DNA of 64,000 nt from Paenibacillus tianjinensis (GTDB taxonomy: Bacteria; Bacillota; Bacilli; Paenibacillales; Paenibacillaceae), in NCBI RefSeq assembly GCF_017086365.1, contig NZ_CP070969.1, forward strand, positions 868,001 to 932,000. Reading direction: 5' to 3'. Below are positions 44,746-54,401 of this stretch, piece after piece (positions within the stretch are counted from its first letter, which is position 1; the number at the start of each line of letters is the position of its first letter). The position numbers were made by a program, and so were the translations under genes. The notes beneath the pieces are model-generated. The model saw only the letters and a list, made by a program, of their open reading frames with translations, did not search any database and was not told the DNA's origin.

Positions 44746-45447
44746 ATGATAAAGGTCTATTCTGCAGAATCCGCTCACCAATTTGATCATGGCTGGCTGA
44801 AAGGCAGTCACAGCTTCTCGTTCGGGGATTTCTACGATCCGGACAATACAGCCTTCGGCCCGATGCGGGTCTGTAATGATGATACGATTTCCCCGGGCAG
44901 AGGCTTTGGTGCCCATCCGCACAGTGACATGGAGATCGTCTCTATTGTGCTCTCCGGGAGGCTGCGCCATGAAGATAATTTAGGTAATGTGGCGGAAACA
45001 ACCTTTGGCGGCATTCAGCGGATGTCAGCGGGGACAGGCGCCATTCATACAGAACATAATCCTTCTGATTCAGAGCCGGTCCGGCTGCTGCAGCTGTGGT
45101 TCATGCCGCGTACCCGCGGCACCGCTCCCTCCTATACCACAGGGCGCTTTGATCCCGCTAAGCTTGAAGGCAGGCTGCTGCCTGTGGTGGCTGCAGAGCG
45201 TACTGCGGAAATTGTGGATATCGCCCAGGATATGACGATCTATCTTGGCCGGGCAGGAGCCGGGGAGGAGCTGAACTTTCAGCAGATGCCGGGGCGGCGG
45301 GTTTTCATATATCTGATTGAAGGACAGATCAAACTGCCGGATCATCAGGTTCTGTCACCGGGAGATTCCGCGCGGATTGAGGGATACAGCGAATTATTGC
45401 TTGCTGCTGAAGCGGATACCCTGGTGATGGTGATTGATTTGCCGTAA
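44746..45447 (+). CDS. Pirin family protein
   Basis: This 233-aa bicupin starts at ATG 44746, after AGGAGGGG. The N-terminal cupin has WLKGSHSFSFGDFYDP, HPHSDMEIVSIVLSGRLRHED and SAGTGAIHTEHN, with the metal-binding His-x-His and Glu/His of pirins. The C-terminal cupin is degenerate. Members can act as quercetin dioxygenases or redox-sensing Fe proteins. It is probably expressed with the small gene that follows 37 bp later. Confidence 0.92.
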   Translation: MIKVYSAESAHQFDHGWLKGSHSFSFGDFYDPDNTAFGPMRVCNDDTISPGRGFGAHPHSDMEIVSIVLSGRLRHEDNLGNVAETTFGGIQRMSAGTGAIHTEHNPSDSEPVRLLQLWFMPRTRGTAPSYTTGRFDPAKLEGRLLPVVAAERTAEIVDIAQDMTIYLGRAGAGEELNFQQMPGRRVFIYLIEGQIKLPDHQVLSPGDSARIEGYSELLLAAEADTLVMVIDLP

Positions 45448-45484
45448 GCGGTCCCGTCTAAGCACAACATTGAGGGAGGAACGA

Positions 45485-45817
45485 ATGATGATGCAGCAGG
45501 AGAGAGTGCTGGTGAAGCATTCTGTAACAGGTCGAATGCTGGTCAGCAGCACTGACGGGCTGACGTATAGTTTTGATCCGCAGGGCGATCTTACATTAAT
45601 TACGGTATGCGGCGTGGAGGCTGAGCAAGGTGCGGCAGTAGTGGAGCTGCGGTCCGAGCTGAATGTATTCCGCTTTGAAGAGCCGGCAGGCGGTCCGGTC
45701 ATCAAGCATTGGTATTACGTCGGAGACAATCCCGTGGAGTATGATGCTGGTTCCGGGTGCCTGAAGATCACTGTACAATCGGAAATTCAATACCGTCCGG
45801 ATGAGTACTGGGAATAG
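45485..45817 (+). CDS. hypothetical protein downstream of pirin
   Basis: About 110 aa, with GGGAGGA before ATG 45485 (ATG 45488 and 45491 also possible). It is soluble, beta-rich and acidic, with no recognised motif. The gene follows the pirin gene by 37 bp and may share its transcript. A longer frame from 45434 overlaps the pirin gene and lacks a ribosome site. Confidence 0.65.
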   Translation: MMMQQERVLVKHSVTGRMLVSSTDGLTYSFDPQGDLTLITVCGVEAEQGAAVVELRSELNVFRFEEPAGGPVIKHWYYVGDNPVEYDAGSGCLKITVQSEIQYRPDEYWE

Positions 45818-45922
45818 GGATGTGGTGAAGCCCGTCTCGCTATCATCTAACATATTGCGTTATGTTGATGTTTGCTATGCGTATTTATTTCATGTTTTTT
45901 CCTTGAAAAAGGACAAATGAAC

Positions 45923-45972
45923 TTGACAACAATCTTTGAGTGTACTAGCTTTGTTATGAAACGTAACACGTT
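45923..45972 (+). promoter_or_regulatory. Promoter and palindrome before leucine dehydrogenase
   Basis: TTGACA (45923-45928) with a weak -10 TAGCTT 17 bp on. A palindrome AACGT-AAC-ACGTT (45960-45972) follows immediately and could be an operator. Confidence 0.4.
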
Positions 45973-46003
45973 ATAAAGAGATGAGACAGGAGAAATGGAC
46001 AAA

Positions 46004-47098
46004 ATGGAATTGTTTGCAGCAATGGAGCGGGATGATTACGAGGAACTGTTGTTTTGTCAGGATAAGGCATCGGGCTTAAAGGCAATCATTGCAATTCATG
46101 ACACAACCCTGGGACCCGCACTGGGTGGAACGAGAATGTGGACGTATGCGTCCGAAGAAGCGGCGGTAGTCGATGCGCTCCGGCTGGCAAAGGGCATGAC
46201 CTATAAGAATGCGGTTGCCGGGCTGAATTTGGGCGGGGGTAAAACAGTCATTATCGGTGATCCTAAAAAAGATAAAAATGAGGCGATGTTCCGCGCCTTT
46301 GGCAGATACATACAAGGACTTAACGGCCGTTATATTACAGCCGAGGATGTAGGGACGACGGAAGCAGACATGGACATTATTCATCAGGAGACCGATTTTG
46401 TAACCGGGATTTCAGCGACTTACGGTTCTTCGGGTAATCCATCCCCGGCTACGGCATTCGGAGTGTACCAAGGCATGAAAGCTGCAGCCAAAGCAGCCTT
46501 CGGCAGCGATTCACTGGCCGGCAAAACCGTTGCCGTGCAGGGGGTCGGGAATGTCTCGTTTACGCTATGCAAGTATCTGCATGAAGAAGGCGCCGAGCTG
46601 ATTGTAACGGATATCAACAAAGAGGCCGTGGCCCGGGCGGTTGATGCTTACGGTGCCAAGGCCGTAGATCCTGCCGACATTCTCGGCGTGAAATGTGATA
46701 TCTACGCACCGTGTGCCCTCGGCGCGACCATTAATGATGAGTCGCTGAAGGTACTCCAGGCGAAGGTGGTTGCAGGTGCGGCTAACAACCAGCTTAAGGA
46801 GCCCCGCCACGGGGATGCCCTGCATGAGATGGGTATCGTCTATGCTCCGGATTATGTCATTAATGCCGGGGGTGTAATCAACATTGCCGATGAGCTGAAT
46901 GGCTATAATAAGGAACGCGCCTTTAAACAGATTGGCAAAATTTATGGCAGCATCACCCGCGTGCTGGAGATTTCGCGGACCAGCAGCATTCCTGCCTATG
47001 TAGCAGCGGACCGCCTTGCGGAAGAACGCATTGCGCTATTGCGGAATAGCCGCAGCACCTTCCTGCGTAATCCGCATCACGCGATTAGCAGAAGATAG
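46004..47098 (+). CDS. bcd: Leucine dehydrogenase
   Basis: This 364-aa enzyme from ATG 46004 reads [20 protein letters not shown], matching the usual start of Bacillus Bcd; ATG 45995 is too close to AGGAGA. It oxidatively deaminates leucine, isoleucine and valine with NAD+. Motifs: [27 protein letters not shown] with the catalytic Lys, TAEDVGTT, and the NAD-binding [13 protein letters not shown]. It is monocistronic with a strong terminator; the branched-chain keto acid genes that often follow bcd are absent. Confidence 0.95.
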   Translation: MELFAAMERDDYEELLFCQDKASGLKAIIAIHDTTLGPALGGTRMWTYASEEAAVVDALRLAKGMTYKNAVAGLNLGGGKTVIIGDPKKDKNEAMFRAFGRYIQGLNGRYITAEDVGTTEADMDIIHQETDFVTGISATYGSSGNPSPATAFGVYQGMKAAAKAAFGSDSLAGKTVAVQGVGNVSFTLCKYLHEEGAELIVTDINKEAVARAVDAYGAKAVDPADILGVKCDIYAPCALGATINDESLKVLQAKVVAGAANNQLKEPRHGDALHEMGIVYAPDYVINAGGVINIADELNGYNKERAFKQIGKIYGSITRVLEISRTSSIPAYVAADRLAEERIALLRNSRSTFLRNPHHAISRR

Positions 47099-47154
47099 CA
47101 GCGCCGCACGCTGCTGCTCAGCGGCAATAGAGCATCGCTGCCAGCTGCATAAGC

Positions 47155-47196
47155 AAAAGCCCATTTCCCTCAAAATAGGGAAATGGGCTTTTTTGG
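47155..47196 (+). terminator. Terminator after leucine dehydrogenase
   Basis: AAAGCCCATTTCCCT (47156-47170) pairs perfectly with AGGGAAATGGGCTTT (47178-47192), followed by TTT. No gene lies between 47099 and 47286. Confidence 0.9.
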
Positions 47197-47286
47197 TGTA
47201 CGGAAGCCGCGAAATCGGTGAAGCCCGGTGGAGGGCTTTCTCCGAAATTTCACCGGCTGAAGAGCCGACTATTCGCGGATGGAATG

Positions 47287-47949
47287 TTATTTCACCTTTT
47301 CCGGCTCCGGATAAGTAACGCCGAGTGTGTCTACAGTGACCTTAGTCATTACCGGCGGGGTTTCCGGCCGGTCCGAGCTGTCGCGCGGCAGGTTGACGAT
47401 GGATTGCACTACATCAAGCCCCTCAGTTACTTTACCGAAAGCGGCATAGCTGCCGTCCAGGCTAGGATAAGTGGCGGCCATAATGAAGAACTGGGAGCCG
47501 GCGGTGTTCATGTCTTCGCCTCTGGCCATGGAGAGGACGCCTTCGGTATGCAGAAGGTTGTTCGTGAATCCGTTCGCGGAGAATTCACCTGCAATGCTAT
47601 ATCCTGGACCGCCCATGCCGGTGCCGTCAGGATCTCCGCCCTGAATCATGAAGCCGGGAATCACGCGATGGAAAATCGTCCCATTGTAGAAGCCCTTTTG
47701 AATCAGGGAAATGAAGTTGTTTACGGTGTTGGGAGCAACCTCGGGATAGAGTTCAGCTTTGATAATACCGCCGTTATCCATCTCAATGGTGACAACCGGA
47801 TGGCTGGCCGTGGCAGAGGGAACGCCTTCAGTTGCGGCATTGTCCACCGAATTGTTGCCTGCCGGTTTATTGCCGCATCCTGCGACAATGAGCAGCAGGA
47901 GTGTCATCATCAGCAGCAGGATGACAGGGGTTCTTTTGGTGCGCTTCAC
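47287..47949 (-). CDS. Cyclophilin-type peptidyl-prolyl isomerase lipoprotein
   Basis: This 220-aa protein has a lipoprotein signal with VAGC lipobox (C24), a short linker, and a cyclophilin domain: VTIEMDNGGIIKAELYPEVAPNTVNNFISL, GTIFHRVIPGFMIQGGDP, and MARGEDMNTAGSQFFIM. The FHRVIPGFMIQGGD block carries the catalytic Arg and the Phe/Met contacts. It should act outside the membrane as a folding catalyst for secreted proteins. It is monocistronic on the minus strand. Confidence 0.95.
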   Translation of the reverse strand: MKRTKRTPVILLLMMTLLLLIVAGCGNKPAGNNSVDNAATEGVPSATASHPVVTIEMDNGGIIKAELYPEVAPNTVNNFISLIQKGFYNGTIFHRVIPGFMIQGGDPDGTGMGGPGYSIAGEFSANGFTNNLLHTEGVLSMARGEDMNTAGSQFFIMAATYPSLDGSYAAFGKVTEGLDVVQSIVNLPRDSSDRPETPPVMTKVTVDTLGVTYPEPEKVK

Positions 47950-48119
47950 GTTTGAATCTCTCCTTTTGTGTTTGAGTAATCTGGTTCAGTCATCCTTCAT
48001 CATACATGGTTTGTCCCGCTTCTTGCAAAGCCTTAAGACTTACCAGGGATTGGCACACCGGGAAAAGAGGGTTAGAATGGTAGGATACTTCGCGGAAAAA
48101 CAGAAAAGGAGGTGAGAGC

Positions 48120-49358
48120 ATGGCATTTTCATGGAAGCGGAATTTGATCGTGCTTTGGGTAGGTGTATTCTTCTGCAGTACGGCCTATTCCATTTCGATT
48201 CCGTTCCTCTCGATTTTTTTGAGTGACCAGCTGGGGGTTTCCGATCATTTGGAGATCTGGTCAGGGGCCAGCTTCGGGATTACCTTTCTGGCCAGTGCTT
48301 TGATCTCTCCTTACTGGGGATCGCTGGCTGATAAATATGGACGTAAGCCCATGCTGATCCGCTCGGGCTTCAGTCTGGCTGCACTTTATTTGATCAATTT
48401 CTTTGTTCATGATCCTTATGTTTTTCTGATTGTACGAATTTTGCAAGGGCTACTGGCCGGGTTTGTTCCGGCAGCCATCGCGATGGTTGCCACGAATACC
48501 CCGGAAGAGAAGACCGGCTACGCGCTCAGCATCATGTCTACGGCGGGAGCTACAGGGAGTATTATCGGCCCGCTCATCGGCGGAGTGGTCAGTTATTATT
48601 CGAGCAACCGCAGCGCTTTTCTCTTCTCGGCAGCGATTGTGCTCGTATCGGCGCTGATCGCAACCTTTTTCGCCAAAGAAGAGAACTTTGACCGTTCTGC
48701 CCCAAGATCCCGTGTCCGGGATGACATCCGTGAGGCGAGGAACAACCGCGCCTTTATTACTTTGCTGCTGCTGGCCGGCATCAGTACCTTTTCCGTGATG
48801 ATTCTGGAGCCGCTGCTGCCGATATATCTGCTGGATATGGGAATTGCGAAGAACAGCGCCTCATTAAGCTCCGGCATTGTATTCTCCGCAGTAGGCATAG
48901 CAACCGTGATTATGGCCCCGCAGTGGGGACGGATCGGCAGCCGCAAAGGATTCGGATTTATTTTGTTTATCGGCCTCATAGGGGGCGGGATCGGGAACAT
49001 TCTCCAGTATTTTGTATCAGGCTATGTGGAGTTTGCCATCCTGCGATTTGCCTACGGTCTGTTTTATGCCGGGGTGCTGCCTTCGGTCAATGCCATGATT
49101 GTACAGACCATTGAGCCGGGCTTCCGCGGCAGGGCGTTCGGCCTGAATCAGGCATCTACACAATTAGCAACGATGGCCGGGCCGATTATCGGCGGGCTGC
49201 TGGGCGCATTCATTCCGATCCGCTGGGTATTTGTCATTAATGGAGTAATGCTGCTTGTAGCTGCACTGCTGGTGAAGGCCGCTAAACTGGAGGCCAAGGT
49301 CGGGGAGGCACGTTCCCATGGAGAAACGGCGGGTGGAGGGGCAGAGATCAATTTATAA
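48120..49358 (+). CDS. MFS drug exporter, DHA1 family
   Basis: This 412-aa protein has 12 predicted membrane helices. It has SVFFCSTAYSISIPF-like helix 1, GSLADKYGRKPML (motif A), GATGSIIGPLIGGV (motif C) and a second DHA1 half with GRIGSRKGFGF. AAAGGAGGTG precedes ATG 48120. It is closest in layout to MdtG/YttB-type multidrug exporters. No regulator is adjacent; substrate unknown. Confidence 0.92.
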   Translation: MAFSWKRNLIVLWVGVFFCSTAYSISIPFLSIFLSDQLGVSDHLEIWSGASFGITFLASALISPYWGSLADKYGRKPMLIRSGFSLAALYLINFFVHDPYVFLIVRILQGLLAGFVPAAIAMVATNTPEEKTGYALSIMSTAGATGSIIGPLIGGVVSYYSSNRSAFLFSAAIVLVSALIATFFAKEENFDRSAPRSRVRDDIREARNNRAFITLLLLAGISTFSVMILEPLLPIYLLDMGIAKNSASLSSGIVFSAVGIATVIMAPQWGRIGSRKGFGFILFIGLIGGGIGNILQYFVSGYVEFAILRFAYGLFYAGVLPSVNAMIVQTIEPGFRGRAFGLNQASTQLATMAGPIIGGLLGAFIPIRWVFVINGVMLLVAALLVKAAKLEAKVGEARSHGETAGGGAEINL

Positions 49359-49405
49359 GCTCATTATATGAACACATATAATAGAAGGAACTGCTCGAAA
49401 TGCAG

Positions 49406-49442
49406 GCAAAAAAGCACCACCGGAATAGAATCCGGTGATGCC
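49406..49442 (-). terminator. Terminator of acidic-protein genes
   Basis: On the minus strand GCATCACCGGA (49442-49432) pairs with TCCGGTGGTGC (49425-49415) with one G-T pair, then TTTTTT. Confidence 0.75.
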
Positions 49443-49452
49443 CTAAGTCTGA

Positions 49453-49992
49453 TTAATCCTCTTCGCCGGTCGAGCCGTTAAGCACATCGGTTCCAGGCAT
49501 TACATCAAGCGGCGGGGCCGCGGGATCGACTGCGGTGCCTGGCTGCAATTCGTCAGCGTCAGGTATATCCTCTAGCGGTAAGTCTTCTTCGTCGTTGTTA
49601 AGATCGTCTGCCAGGACATCCTCTTCATCGGCATAATCAATTACACTGCCGGTTAATCCTGCTGCCCCGGCGGCGAAGATCGCATCCGACTCCAGCAGCT
49701 CGTCCCGTTCCGGGGCAGGCGCTGCTGTGATGCGGCCGTTGCGGTCGGCTCTTGGGCCAAGGGCGGTTTCCGGCGTATTCAGGCCAATATCGGCAGCCAG
49801 AATCGGATCCCCCTCCAGCACCGGATCAGAGCCTTCATCCACTATGTCGTCCACATAATCGACAGGCGCTTCATGGGTACCGGGCAGCCGCACATCCTCA
49901 AGAGGGATGTCTTCTTCGGAAGTGATACTCCCCATTTTCTGATAACGCTCATATGCTAAATCGGCTTCAGTTTTGTTGAATTCATTACCCAT
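49453..49992 (-). CDS. Acidic low-complexity hypothetical protein
   Basis: This 179-aa protein is very rich in Asp, Glu, Pro and Ala and probably disordered. It contains duplicated PLED(V/I) motifs (ITSEEDIPLEDVRLPGT near 25-40 and DEEDLPLEDIPDADELQPGT near 140-160). No signal peptide or membrane segment. Two small acidic genes lie head to tail on the minus strand here; the type is common among spore or stress-associated small proteins, but I cannot assign a function. Confidence 0.7.
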   Translation of the reverse strand: MGNEFNKTEADLAYERYQKMGSITSEEDIPLEDVRLPGTHEAPVDYVDDIVDEGSDPVLEGDPILAADIGLNTPETALGPRADRNGRITAAPAPERDELLESDAIFAAGAAGLTGSVIDYADEEDVLADDLNNDEEDLPLEDIPDADELQPGTAVDPAAPPLDVMPGTDVLNGSTGEED

Positions 49993-50007
49993 AGCCGTTC
50001 AACTCCT

Positions 50008-50193
50008 TTAGGCTTTAGTCTGATTCTCTTTAGGAACAGCATGATTAATGGCTGCCTTCTGGTCTTCATCCGGCAGCGCACCGGGATAGGAATCTTCCTG
50101 AAACAGGCCGAACTCCTCATCGATATCCCGCTCGGTCACAAGTCCATCCTCGGCCGGAGTACCGCTGGCGGCGGAGTTCTTTTTGTCGTTCAT
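50008..50193 (-). CDS. Small acidic hypothetical protein
   Basis: This 61-aa protein from ATG 50193 (GGAGGAGG upstream; the frame extends further without a ribosome site) is hydrophilic and acidic: it contains VTERDIDEEFGLFQEDSYPGA. It ends 16 bp before the 179-aa acidic gene and is probably co-transcribed with it. No family recognised. Confidence 0.6.
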   Translation of the reverse strand: MNDKKNSAASGTPAEDGLVTERDIDEEFGLFQEDSYPGALPDEDQKAAINHAVPKENQTKA

Positions 50194-50389
50194 TGCCCAT
50201 CCTCCTCCACTTAACATCTATAATCATTCTTTACCCGATAATTCGGCGGCGAATCTATTCCTTGAGTCCACTCAGTCCATTATTCATTGCCTTCCTTAAT
50301 ATATTCATTTATCTGTACGATTAACCGCGTGAAGCGGAAAACTACTTATTTCGAGTATTTTTGCAGGATTAGCAGGGATAGTGCGAAGG

Positions 50390-50397
50390 TTGTCGAA
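50390..50397 (+). promoter_or_regulatory. Spo0A box upstream of kinase 1
   Basis: TTGTCGAA, the Spo0A-binding core, lies 56 bp before the first kinase start. A perfect-looking sigma-H -35, GCAGGATTA (50363-50371), is nearby but lacks a well-spaced -10. Together they hint at sporulation-phase control. Confidence 0.45.
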
Positions 50398-50452
50398 AGT
50401 AAGAATCATATGGACTACAAAAATCCAACTAATGATTTATTGAGGTGTCAAG

Positions 50453-52363
50453 ATGAAGTTGCCATCACCAAAAAGAGTGGCTGCTATTCTCATGCTTCTG
50501 CTCTTGATAGCTTTAGTACCCTTAGGGGTTGCTATGGAGTGGAGCGGCAAGACAGGACCTATACTTCCGGAATGGGAGATGAAATGGGAACAGCCGGACG
50601 CTGATTCGTTAGCTGATTCTTTTGAAGAAACGGCAGCAGCTCCAGACCAGGAATGGATGAAGGTGCCCGCGAATGCAGCCAGACCGCTGCCCCCGGCCGG
50701 AGTAAGCGCAGCCTGGCTGCGTTTTGCAATACCTAAGGTGACTACCAATTCGGCACTGCTTATAGATAAAGTATATGGAAATACAATCAAAGCGTATCGG
50801 AATAACGAGATCATCTATGATTCAAGTCAGATGGTTAATTTTAATGGCAGCAAGGTGCTGATTCCGCTATCCCCGAAAGACGGCAATGGACCGTTATATC
50901 TATGGAGCAGTGGCGGCAGCAAGGGCTTCGGCGTAGAAGGTGAGGTCAGAACAGGAAATTATGATCAGCTGATCGCCCTTTATGTCAAACAGGATTTAGT
51001 GGATATGGTGCTTGGTGCGGCGCTGATCTTTATGGCGGCCGTATTGATGACGTGCCTGTTTTTTGTAAGGGTTGAGCTTTTCTCAGGCGGACTTTGGCTA
51101 GTGCTGGTGATTGTATCCTTTGGCGTTCTATTCATTACCTACTCACCGTTTCTGCCGCTTATTCTGCACAATCAGGGGCGGTTAATTGAAACTTTTTTTG
51201 ATCTGGCTTTATTTACACTTCTGCCGGCCTTTACCTTTTATTTCGAACGGATTTTTGGCCCCGGCAGAGGGAACCGGCTTGTGCGTTTCCGTAATTTTCA
51301 GCTCGGCTATTCCATCTTCTGCTCCGGCTTTCTCCTATTGAATACACTGCTGTCTTACCGGCTGGATCACCTGTATAGGATCATGACTGTAGAGGTTATG
51401 GGAATACTGATGATTATACAGCTCGCCTATTTGCTTGGCCTGGCGGTGATTTATGCTTACAGAGGCAATAAGGATGCCGTTATTTTCTCGCTTGGATTCG
51501 CTGCATTTGCTGTTGTCTCCCTTGGTGAGCTGCTGCTGTACTTCACTTCTGCAGAACGCTACCATTTGTATTGGTGGAAGTGGGGAGTGATTGCTTTTGT
51601 TATTTCACTGATTGTAATTCTTGGACGGGGCTTTGCCAGAAACTATGAGCAGGCGGTTAGCTATTCCCGGGAGCTGGAGAAATTCAACAATGAAGTGCAG
51701 CGTTCGGAGAAAATGGAGATTATCAGTGAACTGGCCGCGTCCGTTGCCCATGAGGTGCGCAATCCGCTGCAGGTTACGCGGGGATTCCTGCAAATTTTAG
51801 GAGAACGCTCCGGTTCAAAAGAGAAGGAATATCTCGATATGGCGATGCAGGAGCTGGATAGAGCCTCAGTCATCATTACGGACTTTCTCACGTTTGCCAA
51901 ACCGGGGCTGGATCAGGAGGATATCCTGGAGGTTTCCGGGGAACTGAAGCATGTGTCCGGGATTCTGGTGCCGCTGGCTAATCTGCAAGGCGGAGCTATT
52001 CAGCTTCAGCTGCAGGACGGGCTTCAAGTGCTTGGCAGCTCCTCTAAATTTAAACAGGCATTTATTAATCTGATCAAGAACAGTGTGGAATCTTTACAGG
52101 AGAATGGTCTGATCAAAGTGTCCGCCTGGAAATCGGGACCACATATAATGGTCAGTGTTAAGGATAACGGGGAAGGCATGAAGGTCAGCGAGCTGGCTCG
52201 CTTGGGCGAACCTTATTACTCCAATAAGACAAAGGGGACTGGGCTCGGCCTGATGGTTACCTTCCGGATTATTGAAGCGATGAATGGTTCGATTCAGTTT
52301 CACAGTAAAAAGGGCGAGGGGACCGAAGTGATTGTGAAACTCCCAGCCTATCGCAATAAATAG
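50453..52363 (+). CDS. Membrane sensor histidine kinase, sporulation-kinase-like (kinase 1)
   Basis: This 636-aa protein has an N-terminal signal-anchor, an extracellular region of about 160 residues, seven membrane helices (about 185-405), a short coiled linker, and a HisKA/HATPase core. H-box SVAHEVRNPLQVTRGFLQ with H433, N-box IKNSVESL, G1 VKDNGEGM and GTGLGLMVTFRIIE are all present. The H-box and GFLQ follow the pattern of Kin-type sporulation kinases, which phosphorylate Spo0F. No response regulator is adjacent. It is a tandem paralogue of the next gene. Confidence 0.9.
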   Translation: MKLPSPKRVAAILMLLLLIALVPLGVAMEWSGKTGPILPEWEMKWEQPDADSLADSFEETAAAPDQEWMKVPANAARPLPPAGVSAAWLRFAIPKVTTNSALLIDKVYGNTIKAYRNNEIIYDSSQMVNFNGSKVLIPLSPKDGNGPLYLWSSGGSKGFGVEGEVRTGNYDQLIALYVKQDLVDMVLGAALIFMAAVLMTCLFFVRVELFSGGLWLVLVIVSFGVLFITYSPFLPLILHNQGRLIETFFDLALFTLLPAFTFYFERIFGPGRGNRLVRFRNFQLGYSIFCSGFLLLNTLLSYRLDHLYRIMTVEVMGILMIIQLAYLLGLAVIYAYRGNKDAVIFSLGFAAFAVVSLGELLLYFTSAERYHLYWWKWGVIAFVISLIVILGRGFARNYEQAVSYSRELEKFNNEVQRSEKMEIISELAASVAHEVRNPLQVTRGFLQILGERSGSKEKEYLDMAMQELDRASVIITDFLTFAKPGLDQEDILEVSGELKHVSGILVPLANLQGGAIQLQLQDGLQVLGSSSKFKQAFINLIKNSVESLQENGLIKVSAWKSGPHIMVSVKDNGEGMKVSELARLGEPYYSNKTKGTGLGLMVTFRIIEAMNGSIQFHSKKGEGTEVIVKLPAYRNK

Positions 52364-52391
52364 CAATTTTTTTGGATAATACCGTTTTTTT

Positions 52392-52421
52392 GAAGGGATA
52401 AGGGACGTTTAGGGCGAAATA
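52392..52421 (+). promoter_or_regulatory. Candidate sigma-H promoter of kinase 2
   Basis: GAAGGGATA (52392-52400) and GGCGAAATA (52413-52421) with a 12-bp spacer each miss the sigma-H consensus by one base. Tentative. Confidence 0.35.
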
Positions 52422-52467
52422 CTAGCTTGTATACATTGCTTCTAAAACTTTATTCTGGGGTGCTTGC

Positions 52468-54384
52468 ATGCGCTTGATCGGTAAAAGTTTACATATAACA
52501 GCAGTGTTTTTTCTGCTTTTAATGACCTGCAGTTCACTATTGGCTTCAGCAGATAGTCATTATGCCTCTAAGGAAATTAAGGAATGGCAGATCAAATGGG
52601 TACATGATCCGGGGGATAACGGCTTTAACGTACCTGCTCCGGATCAGGGGGAATGGATCAGCACCGGAGCAGATCCGGGGATGACGGAGCTTCCTAATGG
52701 CGTATCCTCGGCCTGGACACGTATTGAGCTGCCGGCATTCAAATATGTGACACCTGCAGTCTACATCAAAACCTTATATGCCCTGCATGTTAAAGTGTAT
52801 ATCGAAGACCGTATGGTGTTTGAAGATGACCGCAGCTATATCAAAGACAATTTCTCGCTGCTTGTTCCTCTTAGCGCAGACGATGACGGCAAAACAATGT
52901 ATATCTGGACGTCAACTCTGCAGGACCGGATCGGAATTAAAGAACCGGCAGTCATCGGCGAGTATAGTGATCTGGTCAGAGGCTATATAAAAAACGGGCT
53001 CATCGATGTGATTCTGGGCGGCGCTTTTGTTTTTGTAGCGGTGGTCCTGTTTGTATGCGGGTTTTTCCTGGACAGGGAACATTTCCACATAGCAGCCTCA
53101 TTATCCGTTGTCATCGCAGCTACCGGGGTTTTATCAATCACGTATTCTCCGTTTATTTATACCTTTTACAGTTCTCTTGGAGCGCTCAGCGTTATCTTTC
53201 TGGACCTGGGGCTGCTGTCGCTGCTTCCGGCGCTTACCTATCTGTTCGAGAACATATTCGGCAGCGGGCGCTTCTCGATTATCCGGCGGTTCCGGATCTT
53301 CCAGACGGCGTACTCCTTATTCTGCATCCTGTGTATGATTGTGAATACATTGTCCGGTAACCGTTTTGTAGAATTTTATTATTTCGTATCTGCCACGGTA
53401 ATCGGTTTTATAATGATTATCCAATTTATTCTGCTTATTGCGTATGTCATTGCCTACTCTATAAAAGGGAATAAAGACGCCATTATTTTTGCTGTAGGCT
53501 TTGGTACAGCGGCTTTAACAGGCGTGTCCGAATTAATCTGGTACTACGTCAAGAGCGGTAATTATGATCTGTTTTACTGGAAATGGGCGCTGGTTGTCTT
53601 CATTCTCTCGCTCATTATTATTCTCGGGCGCAGGCTGGCCCTGAACCACCGGCAGGTGGTCAAGTATTCCCGGGAGCTGGAGCTGTTCAACAATGAACTA
53701 CAGCGTTCGGAGAAAATGGAGATTATCAGTGAGCTCGCTGCATCGGTGGCACATGAAGTGCGCAATCCGCTGCAGGTGACCAGAGGGTTCCTCCAGCTCC
53801 TCAGCGAGAAATCAAGCGGTAGTGAAGAACAGTACTTATCTATGGCTCTAAGCGAACTTGACCGTGCCGCGAACATTATTACAGATTTTCTGACCTTTGC
53901 CAAACCGGAATTTGAGCAGATTTCGATCCTGAACGTTCAGGATGAGTTTAAACATATTGAGAGTATTATGCTGCCGCTCTGTCATCTGAACGGGGGCCGA
54001 ATGATCATGGAAGCCGGAGAAGGGTTATGGGTAAGGGGGAATTCCTCCAAATTCAAGCAGGCATTTATTAATATCATTAAGAACAGTATCGAGTCGCTGG
54101 GTGATGAAGGAACTATACATATGATAGCCTACGGTGTCGGTGACAAGGTGTATATTCATATCAAGGATGATGGCGAGGGAATGGATCAGGAGGTTCTGAA
54201 CCGGCTCGGGGAGCCGTATTTCTCCAATAAGACGAAGGGGACAGGGCTTGGGCTGATGGTTACCTTCCGGATTATTGAATCCATGCAGGGCGAAATCCAT
54301 TTTGAGAGCCAAAAAGGAGCCGGAACCGAGTCCGTCACTATGCTGCCGCTGGCAGACGCTCCGGAAGGTTCGGGCTCCCTATGA
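52468..54384 (+). CDS. Membrane sensor histidine kinase, sporulation-kinase-like (kinase 2)
   Basis: This 638-aa protein has the same layout as kinase 1: signal-anchor, extracellular sensing region, seven helices (about 170-395), and HisKA/HATPase domains with AASVAHEVRNPLQVTRGFLQ (H429), IKNSIESL, IKDDGEGM and GTGLGLMVTFRIIES. Kinase cores of the two are nearly identical while the extracellular parts differ, so the pair probably arose by tandem duplication with divergence of the sensed signal. It ends 17 bp from the convergent peptide-precursor gene. No response regulator is adjacent. Confidence 0.9.
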   Translation: MRLIGKSLHITAVFFLLLMTCSSLLASADSHYASKEIKEWQIKWVHDPGDNGFNVPAPDQGEWISTGADPGMTELPNGVSSAWTRIELPAFKYVTPAVYIKTLYALHVKVYIEDRMVFEDDRSYIKDNFSLLVPLSADDDGKTMYIWTSTLQDRIGIKEPAVIGEYSDLVRGYIKNGLIDVILGGAFVFVAVVLFVCGFFLDREHFHIAASLSVVIAATGVLSITYSPFIYTFYSSLGALSVIFLDLGLLSLLPALTYLFENIFGSGRFSIIRRFRIFQTAYSLFCILCMIVNTLSGNRFVEFYYFVSATVIGFIMIIQFILLIAYVIAYSIKGNKDAIIFAVGFGTAALTGVSELIWYYVKSGNYDLFYWKWALVVFILSLIIILGRRLALNHRQVVKYSRELELFNNELQRSEKMEIISELAASVAHEVRNPLQVTRGFLQLLSEKSSGSEEQYLSMALSELDRAANIITDFLTFAKPEFEQISILNVQDEFKHIESIMLPLCHLNGGRMIMEAGEGLWVRGNSSKFKQAFINIIKNSIESLGDEGTIHMIAYGVGDKVYIHIKDDGEGMDQEVLNRLGEPYFSNKTKGTGLGLMVTFRIIESMQGEIHFESQKGAGTESVTMLPLADAPEGSGSL

Positions 54385-54401
54385 AGTTAGACTAGGGTGA
54401 T

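Noticed and set aside
47218..47955. 245-aa plus-strand ORF
   Set aside because: Antisense to the cyclophilin gene, which has clear family motifs.
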